Assembly (NCBI RefSeq): GCF_900496995.4
Contig: NC_054457.1
Span: 372,001-436,000, forward strand
Direction: 5' to 3'
DNA: 64,000 nucleotides
Source of the DNA: Aquila chrysaetos chrysaetos
Taxonomy: Eukaryota > Chordata > Aves > Accipitriformes > Accipitridae
Shown here: positions 34,784 to 47,395 of the stretch, piece after piece
How positions within the stretch are numbered: the stretch's first letter is position 1
How the letters are laid out: each line of letters begins with the position of its first letter
Position numbers and translations under genes: made by a program
Notes under the pieces: model-generated
What the model saw: only the letters and a program-made list of their open reading frames with translations
What the model was told of the DNA's origin: nothing
Database searches by the model: none

Positions 34784-35900
34784 GAGGGCTAAAAAGGGAG
34801 CTATAAAAAGCAGAAACAATCCTTTCTCACAGGAAAAGAATTGGGTTTACACATCATTCTGGCAAAATTAAACAGAATCTATTTATGGAGTTTGATGAGG
34901 TCTTAAAATTGTCTTCACTTTAAATTAGACTTTTTCATTATGTCGTGAAGTTTAAAACCTGTCTTAGTTCCTAGAACAAATCTGGAATCACTCCAGCTCA
35001 GGACCACGGGCAAACTACTTTGTTTTAGAATCATTAAGTTTGGAAAAGACCTCTAAGATCATCAAGTCCAGCCGTCAACCATTTTCATGATGCTGTGCCA
35101 AGCTCTCAGGCACTGCCAAGTGCTCCCAGGGCAAACCCTGCTCTGGCACTTAGGAGAGTGTGGTCACACATTGCTGTACTCTCCTGGAAACATTCTAGGT
35201 CAGGTTAATACCAGCTCAGATGTCTTCACTATTTGTATCACGTGTTTATGAGCAGACTTCTGTAGTGGTATTTTCTCTTTTACAATTCCTACATGGTTTC
35301 CATGGAATTCATTTGTCAGAATTAGGCAGAGATACAGATTTTTCTCCAAATCGCTTTCAGTCCTTCTCAACATTCATATCTCCACTGACTAGGAAGAAAA
35401 ACATTAATTTTGTAGATTTTTTTCCCTCCCTCTTCTACAAATGTATTCCTTTCATTTATACTGGTTCTTATATAAGCCACTTTGAAAAGTCCTAGATTCA
35501 CAGTCAGTTTACATTATCTAGCCCAAGGCAACCAGTGAAGCTGAGTTTACCAGTTGAACATTTAGCTCTAATGAGAAAACAAAGATTACATTCTCTATAT
35601 GTAAGAGTTTATCTCTGTTTCTGTTCAATAAGCATGAGTGTCTGAAACCTGAGTAATGCTCTGAAACATAAAATAAAGGGAAGCTAACAGTTTCCTTGGC
35701 ACCAGTGTGTTGTCAAGAGAGGACTCAGTGTGATGTAGTGCTGCAGTGACGACATACTGAAAGGTTAATTTCATCTGAAAGACAAGCATCTCTGTTTCAG
35801 GGCTTCTTTAAGTCTATAGCTGATGGCTTGTGTTTAAAAACTGAAAATGGATGTAGACTTGTTCATGGTTTCTGAAACAGGAGTTAAGGTGATGGAGAAG
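34784..35900. other. Single-copy DNA with a CR1 scrap
   Basis: Mostly unrecognised. About 35026-35110 is a minus-strand CR1 3'-end relic (TTGGAAAAGACCTCTAAGAT and neighbours), too diverged to bound precisely. Confidence 0.55.
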
Positions 35901-38204
35901 TGTCATGGTTTAACCCCAGCCAGCAACTAAGCACCATGCAGCCACTCTATCAATCCCCCTCCTCAGCTGGACAGAGGAGAGAAAATATAACAAAAGGCTC
36001 ATGGGTTGAGAGAAGGACAGGGAGACATCACTCAACCAATTACCGTCACGGCCAAAACAGACTTTGCTTAGGGAAAATTAATTTAATTTATTGCCAGTCA
36101 AACCAGGGTAGGGTAATGAGAAATAAAAAATCAAATCTTAAAACACCTTCCCTCCACCCCTCCCTTCTTCCCGGGCACAGCTTCACTCCCGGATTCTCTA
36201 CCTACCCCCGCACCAGCAGTGCAGGGAGACGGGGAATGGGGGTTACGGTCAGTTCATTGCACGTTGTCTCTGCTGCTTCATCTTCCTCAGGGGAGGACTC
36301 ATAGAATCATAGAATCATTTAGGTTGGAAAAGACCTTCAAGATCATCGAGTCCAACCATCATCCATGCCCACTAAACCATGTCCTGAAGTGCCTTGTCTA
36401 TGTGCTTTTTGAATACCTCCAGGGATGGTGACTCAACCACTTCCCTGGGCAGCCCATTCCAATGTCTGACAACCCTCTCAGTAAAGAAATTTTTCCTAAT
36501 ATCTAACCTAAATCTCCCTTGCCTCAACTTGAGGCCATTTCCTCTTGTCCTATCTCCAGCCACCTGACAGAAGAGACCAGCACCCACCTCACTACAACCC
36601 CCTTTCAGGTAGTTGTAGAGAGCGATAAGGTCTCCCCTCAGCCTCCTTTTCTCCAGACTAAACAACCCCAGTTCCCTCAGCTGCTGCTCATAAGACTTGT
36701 GCTCCAGGCCCCTCACCAACTTGGTTGCCCTTCTCTGGACACGCTCCAGCAACTCAATGTCTTTCCTGTAGTGAGGGGCCCAAAACTGAACACAGTACTC
36801 GAGGTGCGGCCTCACCAGTGCTGAGTACAGGGGAACAATCACCTCCCTGTTCCTGCTGGCCACACTTTTTCTGATGCAGGCCAGGATGCCGTTGGCCTTC
36901 TTGGCCACCTGGGCACACTGCTGGCTCATATTCAGCCAGCTGTCAACCAGCACACCCAGGTCTTTTTCTGCCAGGCAGCTTTCCAGCCACTCTTTCCCAA
37001 GCCTGTAGCGCTGCATGGGGTTGCCGTGACCCAAGTGCAGGACCCGGCACTTGGCCTTGTTGAACTTCATACGATTGGCCTCAGCCCATCGATCCAGCCT
37101 GTCCAGATCTCTTTGTAGAGCCTCCCTACCCTCAAGCAGGTCGACTCTTCCCCCCAACTTGGTGTCGTCTGCAAACTTGCTGAGGGTGCACTCAATCCCC
37201 TCATCCAAATCATCGATAAAGATATTAAACAGAACAGGGCCCAACACCGAGCCCTGGGGAACACCACTTGTGACCTGCCGCCAACTGGATTTCAGCCCAT
37301 TCACCACTACCCTCTGGGCTCGTCCATCCAGCCAGTTTTTCACCCAGCGAAGAGTGCACTTATCCAGGCCACAAGACGCCAGTTTCTCAAGGAGTATGCC
37401 ATGAGAGACAGTGTCAAAGGCCTTGCTGAAGTCCAGATAGATAACATCCACAGACTCCTCACACTCTTCCCCTGATCCAGCATGGGGTCCCTCCCATGGG
37501 AGACAGTCCTTAATGAACTTCTCCAACGCGAGTCCTTCCCATGGGCTGCAGTTCTTCACGAACTGCTCCAGCATGGGTTCCTTCCACAGGATACAGTCCT
37601 TTAGGAACAGACTGTTTAAGCGTGGGTCCCCCGTGGGGTCACAAGTCCTGCCAGCAAACCTATTCCAGTGTGGGCTCCTCTCTCCACAGATCCGCAGGTC
37701 CTGCCAGGAGCCTGCTCCAGCGCGGGCTTCCCACGGGGTCACAGCCTCCTTCGGGCACCCACCTGCTCCGGTGTGGGATCCTCCACAGGCTGCAGGTGGA
37801 TATCTGCTCCACCATGGACCTCTATAGGGTACATTGTGACATCCTGCCTCACCATGGTCTTCACCACAGGCTGCAGGGGAATCTCTGCTCCGGTGCCTGG
37901 AGTACCTCCTACCCCTCCTTCTTCACTGTCCTTTGTGTCTGCAGGATTGTTTCTCTTACATGTTCTCACTCTTCTCTCTGGCTGCAGTTTCTATGCTGCA
38001 GAAACTTTTTTCCTTCTTAAATATGTTATCACAGAGGCACTACCACTGTTGCTGATTGGCTTGGCCTTGGCCAGCGGCGGGTCCATCTTGGAGCCGGCTG
38101 GCATTGTCTCTGTCGGACACAGGGGAAGCTTCTAGCAGTTTTTCACAGAAGCCACCCCTGTAGCCCCCCCAGCTACCAAAACCTTGCCATGCAAACCGAA
38201 TACA
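35901..38204 (-). mobile_element. Hybrid LTR-D/LTR-A solo LTR, split by CR1
   Basis: The minus-strand LTR starts TGTATTCGGTTTGCA at 38204 and is LTR-D over almost all its length, including the U3 minisatellite. Its last ~42 bp (35901-35943) are the LTR-A terminus (GGGTTAAACCATGACA), not the LTR-D one. Perfect AGAAG target duplications (35896-35900 and 38205-38209) show that this hybrid integrated as a unit. A CR1 fragment at 36301-37452 interrupts it; without that the LTR is about 1.15 kb. Confidence 0.88.
36301..37452 (-). mobile_element. CR1 LINE, 5'-truncated, inside hybrid LTR
   Basis: 1152 bp on the minus strand ending in the ATTCTATG-type tail at 36301. It carries the C-terminal ~350 codons of ORF2 with no stop, from the reverse transcriptase block [14 protein letters not shown] through FADDTKLGG to the C-terminus. 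It is nearly identical to 41755-42900 of the full-length CR1, so both belong to one young subfamily. GACTC flanks it on both sides (36296-36300 and 37453-37457), a possible short target duplication. An open frame continues into the LTR, but that fusion has no meaning. Confidence 0.92.
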
Positions 38205-38279
38205 AGAAGCTATTAGAAGAAACATCTGCAGAGAAATAATTCTACTTACTGTCAATAAACAAAGTCCCAGATTAGGTTG
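38205..38279. other. Short spacer between LTRs
   Basis: About 75 bp between the hybrid LTR and the next LTR-A, beginning with the AGAAG target duplication. Confidence 0.5.
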
Positions 38280-38787
38280 TGTCCTGGTTTCAGCTGGGAT
38301 AGAGTTAATTTTCTTTCTAGTAGCTGGTGTAGTGCTACATTTTGGGTTCAGTATGAGAAGAATGTTGATAACACACTGATGTTTTCAGTTGTTGCTAAGT
38401 AGTGTTTAGACTAAGTCAAGGATTTTTCAGCTTCTCATGCCCAGCCAACAAGAAGGCTGGAGGTGGGCAAGAAGTTGGGAGGGGACACAGCCAGGGCAGC
38501 TGACCCAAAGTGGCCCATGGGGTATTCCATACCATGTGATGTCATGATGTTTTGAACGCGGCGTAACAGTCAGCAGCATTCAGTCAGCGGCTAGGCCAGC
38601 AGCAGCAACGGTAAGTCGGCGGCTAAGCGCTAGATTGAGGTGGACTGGGAGGTTCCCAAGGCCCAGGAGAGCCGGGGAAGAGCAGAGGGACACGGAGGCG
38701 GACGCGGCGTGGGCATTGCCGGGGCAACCGCGGGAGATTTGAACGGCCCTGAGGAGCACCAGCGACCAGGAGCGTGGTGAACAGGGC

Positions 38788-39975
38788 GTGGTGTGGCAGT
38801 TCGTGCAGGTAGGGTGCAGCCCCCCCTCTTCCCAGCTCGATAAGGCTACTCAAGTGGTGAGTGTCGGCCCGGAGGGAGACCCAGCTATGGTTGCCACTCG
38901 GGTGAAAGTCATTGTTAGGAAAAATGTGGCAACGCAGACAGAGGTCCCATGTAAACATGCAGCTGTCCAGGTCTCTGGCTGCAGGGAGTGCCTGAGTCTA
39001 TCAGAGATGATGGAGGTCAGCGGGGACACCTCTTGTGTGAGATGTGACCAGGTGAGTGATCTGCTCAGCCTGGTGGTAGAGCTGAAGGAGGAAGTGGAAA
39101 GGTTGAGGAGTATCAGGGAGTGTGAGAGGGAGATAGATTGGTGGGCCCACACCCTGCCATCCCTGAGGCAGAGGCAGCAGATGGAGACTCTGCAAGAAGC
39201 TGAGGATCCCCTGCCCTCCTGTCTCCAGGCAGGAGGGGACCTAAGAGATGGAGGGGAATGGGTACAGGTCCCTGCTCGGGGAGGCAGGCGGATCCGCTCC
39301 CGGTCTCCCTCACCTTCCCAGTTGCCCCTACTCAACAGGTATGGGGCTCTGGAACTTGAGGACCAGGCCAGTAAAGATCAGGGTGTAGATGAAGCCCTAT
39401 CTAGGGAGGTGCCTAGGCCCAGTCGGGCAGCCCCACGCATTCTCACATCCTCTGAAAAAAGAAAAAGGAGGGTAATTGTCGTAGGCGACTCCCTCTTGAG
39501 GGGGACAGAGGGCCCGATACGCAGACCTGACCCATCCCACAGGGAAGTCTGCTGCCTCCCTGGGGCCCGGGTGAAAGACACTACCAGGAAACTCCCTGGT
39601 CTGGTTCGGACCTCTGATTATTACCCATTGCTGGTTGTGCAGGTTGGCAGCGATGAGATTGCAGAGAGGAATCCAAAGGCAATCAAAAGGGATATCAGGG
39701 CACTGGGACGATTAGTAGAGAGATCGGGAGCACAGGTAGTGTTTTCCTCAATCCCTTCAGTGGCAGGGAAATACACTGAAAGGAACAGGAAAACACACCT
39801 GGTTAATACATGGCTCAGAGGCTGGTGCCACAGGTGGAATTTTGGGTTTTTTGATCATGGGGAGGTTTACACAGCACTGGGCTTGCTAGCGACAGATAGT
39901 GTCCAGCTGTCTCAAAGGGGTAAGAGACTCCTTGCTCATGAGATGGCAGGGCTCATAGAAAGGGCTTTAAACTAG
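38788..39975 (+). CDS. CR1 ORF1: zinc-finger and esterase-like protein
   Basis: A 395-residue protein. A Cys-rich region (residues about 54-88: C-X9-C-X2-C and C-X2-C pairs) is likely a zinc-binding domain. A short coiled coil follows (about 90-112). After an Arg/Ser-rich linker comes an SGNH/GDSL esterase-like domain, with GDSLLRG (about residue 233) and [12 protein letters not shown] (about 288-300). CR1 ORF1 proteins bind RNA and carry such an esterase. The block usually written GxND reads GSDE, so catalysis is uncertain. The start is the first Met of the open frame; an internal Met is possible. Confidence 0.85.
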   Translation: MVWQFVQVGCSPPSSQLDKATQVVSVGPEGDPAMVATRVKVIVRKNVATQTEVPCKHAAVQVSGCRECLSLSEMMEVSGDTSCVRCDQVSDLLSLVVELKEEVERLRSIRECEREIDWWAHTLPSLRQRQQMETLQEAEDPLPSCLQAGGDLRDGGEWVQVPARGGRRIRSRSPSPSQLPLLNRYGALELEDQASKDQGVDEALSREVPRPSRAAPRILTSSEKRKRRVIVVGDSLLRGTEGPIRRPDPSHREVCCLPGARVKDTTRKLPGLVRTSDYYPLLVVQVGSDEIAERNPKAIKRDIRALGRLVERSGAQVVFSSIPSVAGKYTERNRKTHLVNTWLRGWCHRWNFGFFDHGEVYTALGLLATDSVQLSQRGKRLLAHEMAGLIERALN

Positions 39976-40031
39976 GTCCGAAGGGGGTAAGGGATAAAAC
40001 TAGGTGCGCCAGAGATGAGCCTGGGGGCAGC

Positions 40032-42833
40032 GTGCCGATGTTAGGGGTGGATTCGATAACCCAGCTCAAATGCATCTATGCCAACACACGCAGCATGGGC
40101 AATAAACAGGAGGAGCTGGAAGCTGTCGTGCAGCAGGATAGATATGACGTAGTCGCCATCACGGAAACATGGTGGGATGACTCCCATGACTGGAGTGCTG
40201 CAATGGATGGCTACAAGCTCTTCAGAAGGGATAGGCAAGGTAGAAGAGGTGGCGGGGTGGTGCTCTACGTTAGGGAATGTTTTGACTGTACAGAGCTACA
40301 CGATTCTGATGACAAGGTGGAGTGCTTATGGATGAGGATGAGAGGGGAAGCCAATAAGACAGATATTGTGCTGGGAGTCTGTTATAGACCACCCGACCAG
40401 GTTGAAGAGACGGATGAATTGTTCTACAAGTGGCTGGCAGTAGTCTCAGAATCGTGTGCCCTTGTCCTTGTGGGGGACTTTAACTTTCCAGACATCTGCT
40501 GGAAATACAACACAGCAGTGAGTAAACGATCTAGGAGGTTCCTGGAGTGTGTGGAAGATAACTTCTTGACACAGCTGGTGGGTGAGCCAACCAGGGGAGG
40601 AGCCTTGCTAGACCTACTGTTTACGAACAGGGAAGGATTGGTGGGAGGTGTGATGGTCGGAGGCCGTCTTGGGCTTAGCGACCATGAAATGATAGAATTC
40701 TCAATTCTTGGTGAGGCAAGGAAGGTGGTCAGCAAAACCACTGCTATGGACTTCCGGAGGGCTAACTTTGGCCTCTTCAAGGCACTGGTTGAGAGAGTCC
40801 CTTGGGAGATGGTCCTGAAGGGCAGAGGGGTCCAGGAGGGATGGACATTCTTTAAGAAGGAAATCTTAATGGCTCAGGACCAGGCTATTCCTATGTGCCG
40901 CAAGTCGAACCGCCGAGGGAAGCGACCGGCCTGGCTGAATGGGGAGCTTTTGCTAGGACTCAAGAAAAAAAGGAGAGTTTATCATCTCTGGAGGAAAGGG
41001 CAGGCAACTTGGGAGGAGTACAGGGATCTTGTTAGATCATACAGAAAGAAAATTAGAAAGGCAAAAGCTCGGCTAGAACTAAACCTGGCCACTATTGTAA
41101 GGGACAACAAAAAATGTTTTTACAAATATGTTAACAGTAAAAAGAATCCCAAGGAGAATATCTTTCCTTTAATGGATACAGAGGGGAATGTAGCAACCAG
41201 TGATGAGGAAAAGGCCGAGGTACTCAATGCCTTCTTTGCCTCAGTCTTTAATAGTGAGTCCAGTCATCCTCAGGGTACTCCACCCCTTGATCTGGAAGGT
41301 AAGGATGAAGAGCACAACATACCCCCCTTAATCCAGGAGGAATTAGTTAGGGACCTACTACGCCATCTGGACACTCAGAAATCTATGGGACCAGACGGGA
41401 TCCATCCAAGAGTACTGAGGGAACTGGCAGAGGTCCTTGCCAAGCCACTCTCTATCATCTATCAGCGATCCTGGTCAACAGGGGAGGTCCCAGAGGACTG
41501 GAGGCTTGCCAATGTGACTCCCATTTATAAGAAGGGTCAGAGGGAGGATCCGGGGAACTACAGGCCTGTCAGCCTGACCTCGGTACCAGGGAAGATTATG
41601 GAACGGCTTGTCTTGAGAGCACTCACATGGCAAGTCCAGGATAAGAAGGGGATCAGGCCCAGTCAGCATGGGTTTACGAAAGGCAGATCCTGCTTGACCA
41701 ACCTGATATCCTTCTATGACCATGTGACCCGCCTAGTGGATGAGGGAAAGGCTGTGGATGTTGTCTACCTCGACTTCAGCAAGGCCTTTGACACTGTCTC
41801 TCATGGCATACTCCTTGAGAAACTGGCGTCTTGTGGCCTGGATAAGTGCACTCTTCGCTGGGTGAAAAACTGGCTGGATGGACGAGCCCAGAGGGTAGTG
41901 GTGAATGGGCTGAAATCCAGTTGGCGGCAGGTCACAAGTGGTGTTCCCCAGGGCTCGGTGTTGGGCCCTGTTCTGTTTAATATCTTTATCGATGATTTGG
42001 ATGAGGGGATTGAGTGCACCCTCAGCAAGTTTGCAGACGACACCAAGTTGGGGGGAAGAGTCGACCTGCTTGAGGGTAGGGAGGCTCTACAAAGAGATCT
42101 GGACAGGCTGGATCGATGGGCTGAGGCCAATCGTATGAAGTTCAACAAGGCCAAGTGCCGGGTCCTGCACTTGGGTCACGGCAACCCCATGCAGCGCTAC
42201 AGGCTTGGGAAAGAGTGGCTGGAAAGCTGCCTGGCAGAAAAAGACCTGGGTGTGCTGGTTGACAGCTGGCTGAATATGAGCCAGCAGTGTGCCCAGGTGG
42301 CCAAGAAGGCCAAACGCATCCTAGCCTGTATCAGAAATATTTTGGCCAGCAGGAACAGGGAGGTGGTTGTTCCCCTGTACTCAGCACTGGTGAGGCCGCA
42401 CCTCGAGTACTGTGTTCAGTTTTGGGCCTCTCACTCCAGGAAGGACATTGAGTTGCTGGAGCGTGTTCAGAGGAGGGCAACCAAGTTGGTGAGGGGCCTG
42501 GAGCACAAGTCTTATGAGGAGCGGCTGAGGGAGCTGGGGCTGTTCAGTCTAGAAAAGAGGAGGCTGAGGGGACACCTTATCGCTCTCTACAACTACCTGA
42601 AAGGGGGTTGTAGTGAGGTGGGTGTTGGTCTCTTCTGTCAGGTGGCTGGAGATAGGACAAGAGGAAATGGCCTCAAGTTGAGGCAAGGGAGATTTAGGTT
42701 AGATATTAGGAAAAATTTCTTTACTGAGAGGGTTGTCAGACATTGGAATGGGCTGCCCAGGGAAGTGGTTGAGTCACCATCCCTGGAGGTATTCAAAAAG
42801 CACATAGACAAGGCACTTCAGGACATGGTTTAG
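40032..42833 (+). CDS. CR1 ORF2: endonuclease-reverse transcriptase
   Basis: 933 residues, open throughout. The N-terminal ~230 residues form an AP-like endonuclease that nicks target DNA (ITETWW near residue 42, GDFNFPDI near 149, LGLSDHE near 217). Reverse transcriptase spans about 440-780: [23 protein letters not shown], the strand [14 protein letters not shown], and catalytic FADD (about 660). A C-terminal domain follows, then the 3' end needed for template recognition. The length is as expected for a bird CR1. No frameshift or stop is seen, so the copy could be transposition-competent at the protein level. Activity is not shown. Confidence 0.92.
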   Translation: MPMLGVDSITQLKCIYANTRSMGNKQEELEAVVQQDRYDVVAITETWWDDSHDWSAAMDGYKLFRRDRQGRRGGGVVLYVRECFDCTELHDSDDKVECLWMRMRGEANKTDIVLGVCYRPPDQVEETDELFYKWLAVVSESCALVLVGDFNFPDICWKYNTAVSKRSRRFLECVEDNFLTQLVGEPTRGGALLDLLFTNREGLVGGVMVGGRLGLSDHEMIEFSILGEARKVVSKTTAMDFRRANFGLFKALVERVPWEMVLKGRGVQEGWTFFKKEILMAQDQAIPMCRKSNRRGKRPAWLNGELLLGLKKKRRVYHLWRKGQATWEEYRDLVRSYRKKIRKAKARLELNLATIVRDNKKCFYKYVNSKKNPKENIFPLMDTEGNVATSDEEKAEVLNAFFASVFNSESSHPQGTPPLDLEGKDEEHNIPPLIQEELVRDLLRHLDTQKSMGPDGIHPRVLRELAEVLAKPLSIIYQRSWSTGEVPEDWRLANVTPIYKKGQREDPGNYRPVSLTSVPGKIMERLVLRALTWQVQDKKGIRPSQHGFTKGRSCLTNLISFYDHVTRLVDEGKAVDVVYLDFSKAFDTVSHGILLEKLASCGLDKCTLRWVKNWLDGRAQRVVVNGLKSSWRQVTSGVPQGSVLGPVLFNIFIDDLDEGIECTLSKFADDTKLGGRVDLLEGREALQRDLDRLDRWAEANRMKFNKAKCRVLHLGHGNPMQRYRLGKEWLESCLAEKDLGVLVDSWLNMSQQCAQVAKKAKRILACIRNILASRNREVVVPLYSALVRPHLEYCVQFWASHSRKDIELLERVQRRATKLVRGLEHKSYEERLRELGLFSLEKRRLRGHLIALYNYLKGGCSEVGVGLFCQVAGDRTRGNGLKLRQGRFRLDIRKNFFTERVVRHWNGLPREVVESPSLEVFKKHIDKALQDMV

Positions 42834-43241
42834 TGGGCATGGATGATGGTTGGACTCGATGATCTTGAAGGTCTTTTCCAACCTAAATGATTCTATGATT
42901 CTATGCCATGCCTAGTATATAAACTGGAGGGAGTGGGGCTGGGGGCATGGCCGCTTGGGAACTAACTGGGCATCGGTCAGTGGGTGGTGAGCAATTGCAC
43001 TGTGCATCACTTGTTTTGTATATTCCAAATCTTTTAATATTACTATTGTAATTTTATTAGTGTTATCATCATCATTATCATTAGTAGTTTCTTCTTTTGT
43101 GTTCTATTAAACTGTTCTTATTTCAACCCACAAGTTTTTCTTTTTTTTCCCCAATTCTCTCCCCCATCCCACGGGGGGGGGGGGGGGAGTGAGTGAGCGG
43201 CTGCATGGTGCTTAGTTGCTGGCTGGGGTTAAACCACAACA

Positions 43242-44482
43242 AGCACATATAGCAACCCAGTGCAATGGCAAAGAAGGAAGTGAGGTAGGTAGGAGCTGGT
43301 TGCCACCACTTCAGCAATTCATGCATGCCCAGCCCACTCTCCCTGTGGAGTCTGCAGGCTGGATGAGTTGCAGGCTGCAATCAGCCCAGGAGCCCTTGGT
43401 TTGGTGCGACAGTCACAGATACCATGATGCCACTTCATGACTAAAACTGTTCGTATGCAGCTGTTCATTGATCCGCACCCCCCAAGTTTATGAATTTCAG
43501 GCTACCTTCAGCATGGAGGGACCAAGGTGCTGTGTGTGGGGCGACCGTGCCTCTTTGTTGCTGCACTTCCAGCATTGTGCCTTGAACCTACCACAGCCTT
43601 TTATATTCTCATTTGCACTGCATGAAAGACTTCTTTGCCCTTTATATGGATACCATTTTTACACCCCTACTACCACAGCTGGAAAGAGAGACAAATATTA
43701 TTAATATTTTTGTTGTGGCTAAGCTGTAGTGGATACTCTTGGATGCTTCTTGGAGGGCAACACAAGTCATCTTCATTGCTTGTGGAAGTGAGCAGATTGG
43801 AGCTGTTGTGCCTTAGACAGGAGTATGCAGCTCAGAGAAAAATGTGTAGTTCTGCCACCATATCCCTTCAGGTACTGGCATGTTGTATTATGATTTTTAT
43901 TTTAAAATTAAAAAACAAAAAAAAAAGAAAAAAAAGCATTGCTGGTTTTCTATTCCTGCTCAAGAAATTGTTTTTCTCCAAGCCTTCCATAACTATAGCT
44001 AACTTTGTAGACACCATGAGATAGGCATAGGTATTATAATAAAGGATATACAATTTTATTGTGATACATAGTAGAACGGTTCAGTGATTTTTTTTTTTTT
44101 CTATCAACTGCTGGATCTAGCTGATCTTCACTACAAGGTTTTCTAAAATTAAATCACTCCAGTCATTCCTAGAGTCATGTAATGTTACTCTTTCTTGTAT
44201 ATGCTTACACTAATTCATCCATGTGTATAATAGAATGCAAAAGGGCCAAGAAGAGAGTTGAACTTTCTAAACTGAGACTGTTTGTAGATAGCCATGATTT
44301 GCAGATATGAATACCAATATTTGATGCAGTGGCTCTGGGTTAGATACTGTGGCATGCAAAGAAAAGGATTCCTCTGTTGCGCCTGTCTCCTTAATTGGTC
44401 AGGAAAGATTGTGTTTGTGCAGGTTCATTACATTATTGCAAAGAGATTAAAAAAACCAGGGTATTTCTATATGATGAGCTGG
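43242..44482. other. Single-copy DNA, no gene seen
   Basis: Unrecognised sequence with A-rich and T-rich tracts. No gene or repeat identified. Confidence 0.45.
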
Positions 44483-45378
44483 TGTCACGACCCGGCCTGG
44501 ACAGACCAGGGAGGGGTCGTGGTGAATTCAGAATTCCCTCGGGCTAAATTAAGGTGAAACGACACCAAACGATCAGTTAAACATTTTATTCAAGGCAGAA
44601 GCAAACTGAACTTGGAAGGCGTTAACAGTAGGTGGCGGGGTTTCTCTCAACAGGAACTGGCATGGAACTACCTCAGTAAACCGTGTAACCCGTGGTAACC
44701 ATATACATCAATTCAGGGAAGGAGGAGATCCCTCCCGTTGAGTCACGAGGTTCAGAGCAGACCCCCTTGCTTTCTAGACTCCTTCTCAGAGAGGAGCCTA
44801 GGGGTGGCTGGATCCACTCCTAGTCCCAGACTTGGTCAACGGTTTTGTGTCTAAAGGGATGAGGTGTAGGGATTGTGGAAAAGGAAAGAGCAAGCAAGAC
44901 GGAGAGAGAAAAAGGAAAAGAGAAAGATTTCACTGGTCCTGGGTCCAGCGTTAGTCCAGCCAGCCTAGGGGTCCAGTTCCGGTGGATGTGCATGCATGTG
45001 GGGCTTCAGTTTGTGTCCTTTTATCATCCTTGCCCCTCCTTCAGGCGGGCACTCGAACTCATTAGGCTAATTAGGTGTCATGCGCGGTTTGTGCTTTCAG
45101 AACCTTCGGGAAATGGGTCGGTGGGCTTGGGGGTCGTTTGGGGAGTAACTTCCCCTTCCCTGCAGACGTGACCATTGCTTGATCTTTGGCCATGCATGAT
45201 GAGCTGCCCTGCTCAGCGTATCAGAACACGGAGCTGCGCACCCTGCATGCCCTCCCCTCCCCTTCCTGTTGCTGATGTTCTGTGCTGATCGGCTGCAGGG
45301 TTCGTTGTTATGCGGAGTTCGTGGTTAGAACTTGCCCCACCACAATGTTTGAGACATTAACTCTTTCAGTCTCTCACA
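44483..45378 (-). mobile_element. Solo LTR-F with target duplication
   Basis: 896 bp from TGTGAGAGACTGAAAG (45378) to GGGTCGTGACA (44483), flanked by perfect GCTGG copies at 44478-44482 and 45379-45383. An AATAAA-type signal lies near 44590. Partial copies occur at 48782-49372 and 52154-52390. No internal region is seen, so its retroviral class is unknown. Confidence 0.92.
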
Positions 45379-46418
45379 GCTGGGTAGTGGTTTCTATAAC
45401 ACTGGAGAGGTTTCAAATGCAGCTGTTAAATATTTGTATTCTAGCAGGTGCAAAAGCATTAATTTGTAAACTTTATATTAATACTGTTTTGCACAGGCAT
45501 ATTGTCTTTTGTCCCATAACCCTAGTGAGCTTTACAAATGTTAATGACTTGTGTGAAGTTTGTACTCTTCATAGCTGCCTTGGCATGAGCCCTGTGCCTG
45601 TCCATCCACACATGGGTGTTGCATAAGTACATAGTCCGTGATGTAATCGTTGTCTTTGACAAAGGATTGCTTACAACATAGTCCTGCTGTGGAGTGGTCT
45701 GAAACAGTGGAATTGATGTTTGTGTGTTTGAAGCGTTACCATGGGAGTTTACAGGCACAAAATGATTGATGTCGCTTCCTTCTTTTGTGCCCTTGCCAAG
45801 TAACAGGGTTCTGCCAAGTACTGTAGCTCTTGAAAGCCGTGCTCATGTTTTTCCAAGGGGGCAGATATCTTCAGTAAGTATACAGCCTGCCAAAATGAGT
45901 AGAAGAGGAATTTCCCTGTGATGGCTAAGATGAATACTCCTACTACTATTTTACAGCAAAATTTATGTCAATGGATATTCAATGGCAAATCCCCAATGCC
46001 ATTAGTTTGCATGCGTTTGTGGGGGAGACGGTAAAAAGGGTAGAGAACATTGCTTGAGCTAGAGAAGATTTTTATTTCACACTGCTTTTAATATGAGTTT
46101 GCTCTGAAATGGTGAAATATGTTCTGGAAAACACCTTTTTTTGAAGACACAGCAGTACAAGTCAGGAATTACTGGGTTCCTTAATGCAGCTTTCTGGTTA
46201 GCATCCTTCATCTGGTTTTATTAGTGGCACAGTTTATTCCAGAGTCAGGAGAGGACCATATGATCCACCAAAGCCTTGTATTGCCTAATGATAAGAGAAA
46301 AAGACATTGTCTTCATGTGAACTTCACTGACAAAAGGACCAACCCATAGGTGTCCTAAATATACTCTAGAGAGAGAAATGAAATCCCTGTCATCTCCAGC
46401 AATGTGGACAGTCTTTCT
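45379..46418. other. Single-copy DNA, no gene seen
   Basis: No recognisable gene or repeat between the solo LTR-F and the next LTR-D. Confidence 0.45.
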
Positions 46419-46989
46419 TGTGGTGGGTTGACCCTGGCTGGATGCCAGGTGCCCACCAAAGCCACTCTATCACCCCCCCTCCTCAGCTGGACAGGGGAAA
46501 GAAAATATAACGAAAGGCTTGTGGGTTCAGATAAGGACAGGGAGAGATCACTCACCAATTACCGTCATGGGCAAAAAAGACTTGACTTGGGAAAATTTAA
46601 TTTATTACTAATCAAAAGTCAGAGTAGGGTAATGAGAAATAAAACCAAATCTTAAAACACCTTCCCCTCACCCCTCCCTTCTTCCCAGGCTCAATTTCAC
46701 TCCCAATTTCTCTACCTCCTCCCTCTGAGCAGCACAGGGGGATGGGGAATGGGGGGGGTGTAGTCAGTTCATCACACGTTGTCTCTACCACTCCTTCCTC
46801 CTCACACTCTTCCCTTGCTCCAGCGTGGGGTCCCTCCCATGGGAGACAGTCTTCCACGAACTTCTCCAACATGGGTCCTTCCCATGGGCTGCAGTTCTTC
46901 ACGATCTGCTGCATCATGGGTCCTTTCCACGGGGTGCAGTCCTTCAGGAACAGACTGCTCCAGCGTGGGTCTGATACATATCCAATACA
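46419..46989 (-). mobile_element. 3' LTR, LTR-D type, internally deleted
   Basis: It starts TGTATTGGATATG at 46989 next to the polypurine tract, jumps after about 20 bp into the last three U3 minisatellite units, then continues normally to CCCACCACA at 46419. About 550 bp of U3 is absent. Confidence 0.82.
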
Positions 46990-47395
46990 TTCTCATTAGC
47001 CACCACCCCCCCTTCCCATCCTTTGATACAATACACAGATATCATTCCCTTAGTCTATGGACCACCCCTGTGAAATGTTTGTAAAATGTCCACTGAGTTC
47101 ATTTAGTCCATCACTTTGGGCCCCATCTCTTATGGTGGTCACTTGGGACAGGAGAGATGGTGTGTTGCGTGGAGTTATTGGGCACCAAAGCCAGCTCAGG
47201 TCGGGTCACTGCTGCACTTGCACTGCTTCTTGTAAGGCTTGTCCTCCATTGTTTCAGGTGGTTCCTGCTATAGTAATTCCCATAACGTGCAACTCAAATC
47301 CCAGGTTACAACAATTTAAAGGTATTTCCATTAAAATCTCCACCCCTGGTCCCTTTGGACCAGACCATCGGGTTTCGCGTTGCAATGAAATCCTC

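Larger units (their letters stand above)
38547..42906 (+). mobile_element. Full-length CR1 LINE with two open ORFs
   Basis: About 4.36 kb: a GC-rich 5' region (38551-38787), ORF1 (38788-39975), a 56-bp gap, ORF2 (40032-42833), and a short 3' untranslated region ending in ATTCTATG repeats (about 42889-42905). It is inserted within the U3 of an LTR-A. Full-length CR1 copies are rare because most are 5'-truncated; both frames here are free of stops. Confidence 0.93.
38280..43241 (+). mobile_element. LTR-A split by a full-length CR1
   Basis: The plus-strand LTR-A begins TGTCCTGGTTTCAGC at 38280, stops near 38546 just before its TATA region, and resumes at 42907 (CATGCCTAGTATATAAAC), ending AACCACAACA at 43241. 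Without the CR1 it is about 600 bp. CATG occurs on both sides of the CR1. No matching target duplication flanks the LTR itself. Confidence 0.9.

Noticed and set aside
36372..37742. A 456-residue minus-strand ORF joining LTR sequence to CR1 reverse transcriptase
   Set aside because: The N-terminal third is LTR-D minisatellite read through into the inserted CR1; a fortuitous fusion.
37513..38135. ORFs of 100-159 residues on the plus strand
   Set aside because: Same LTR-D minisatellite, antisense to the LTR. No gene.
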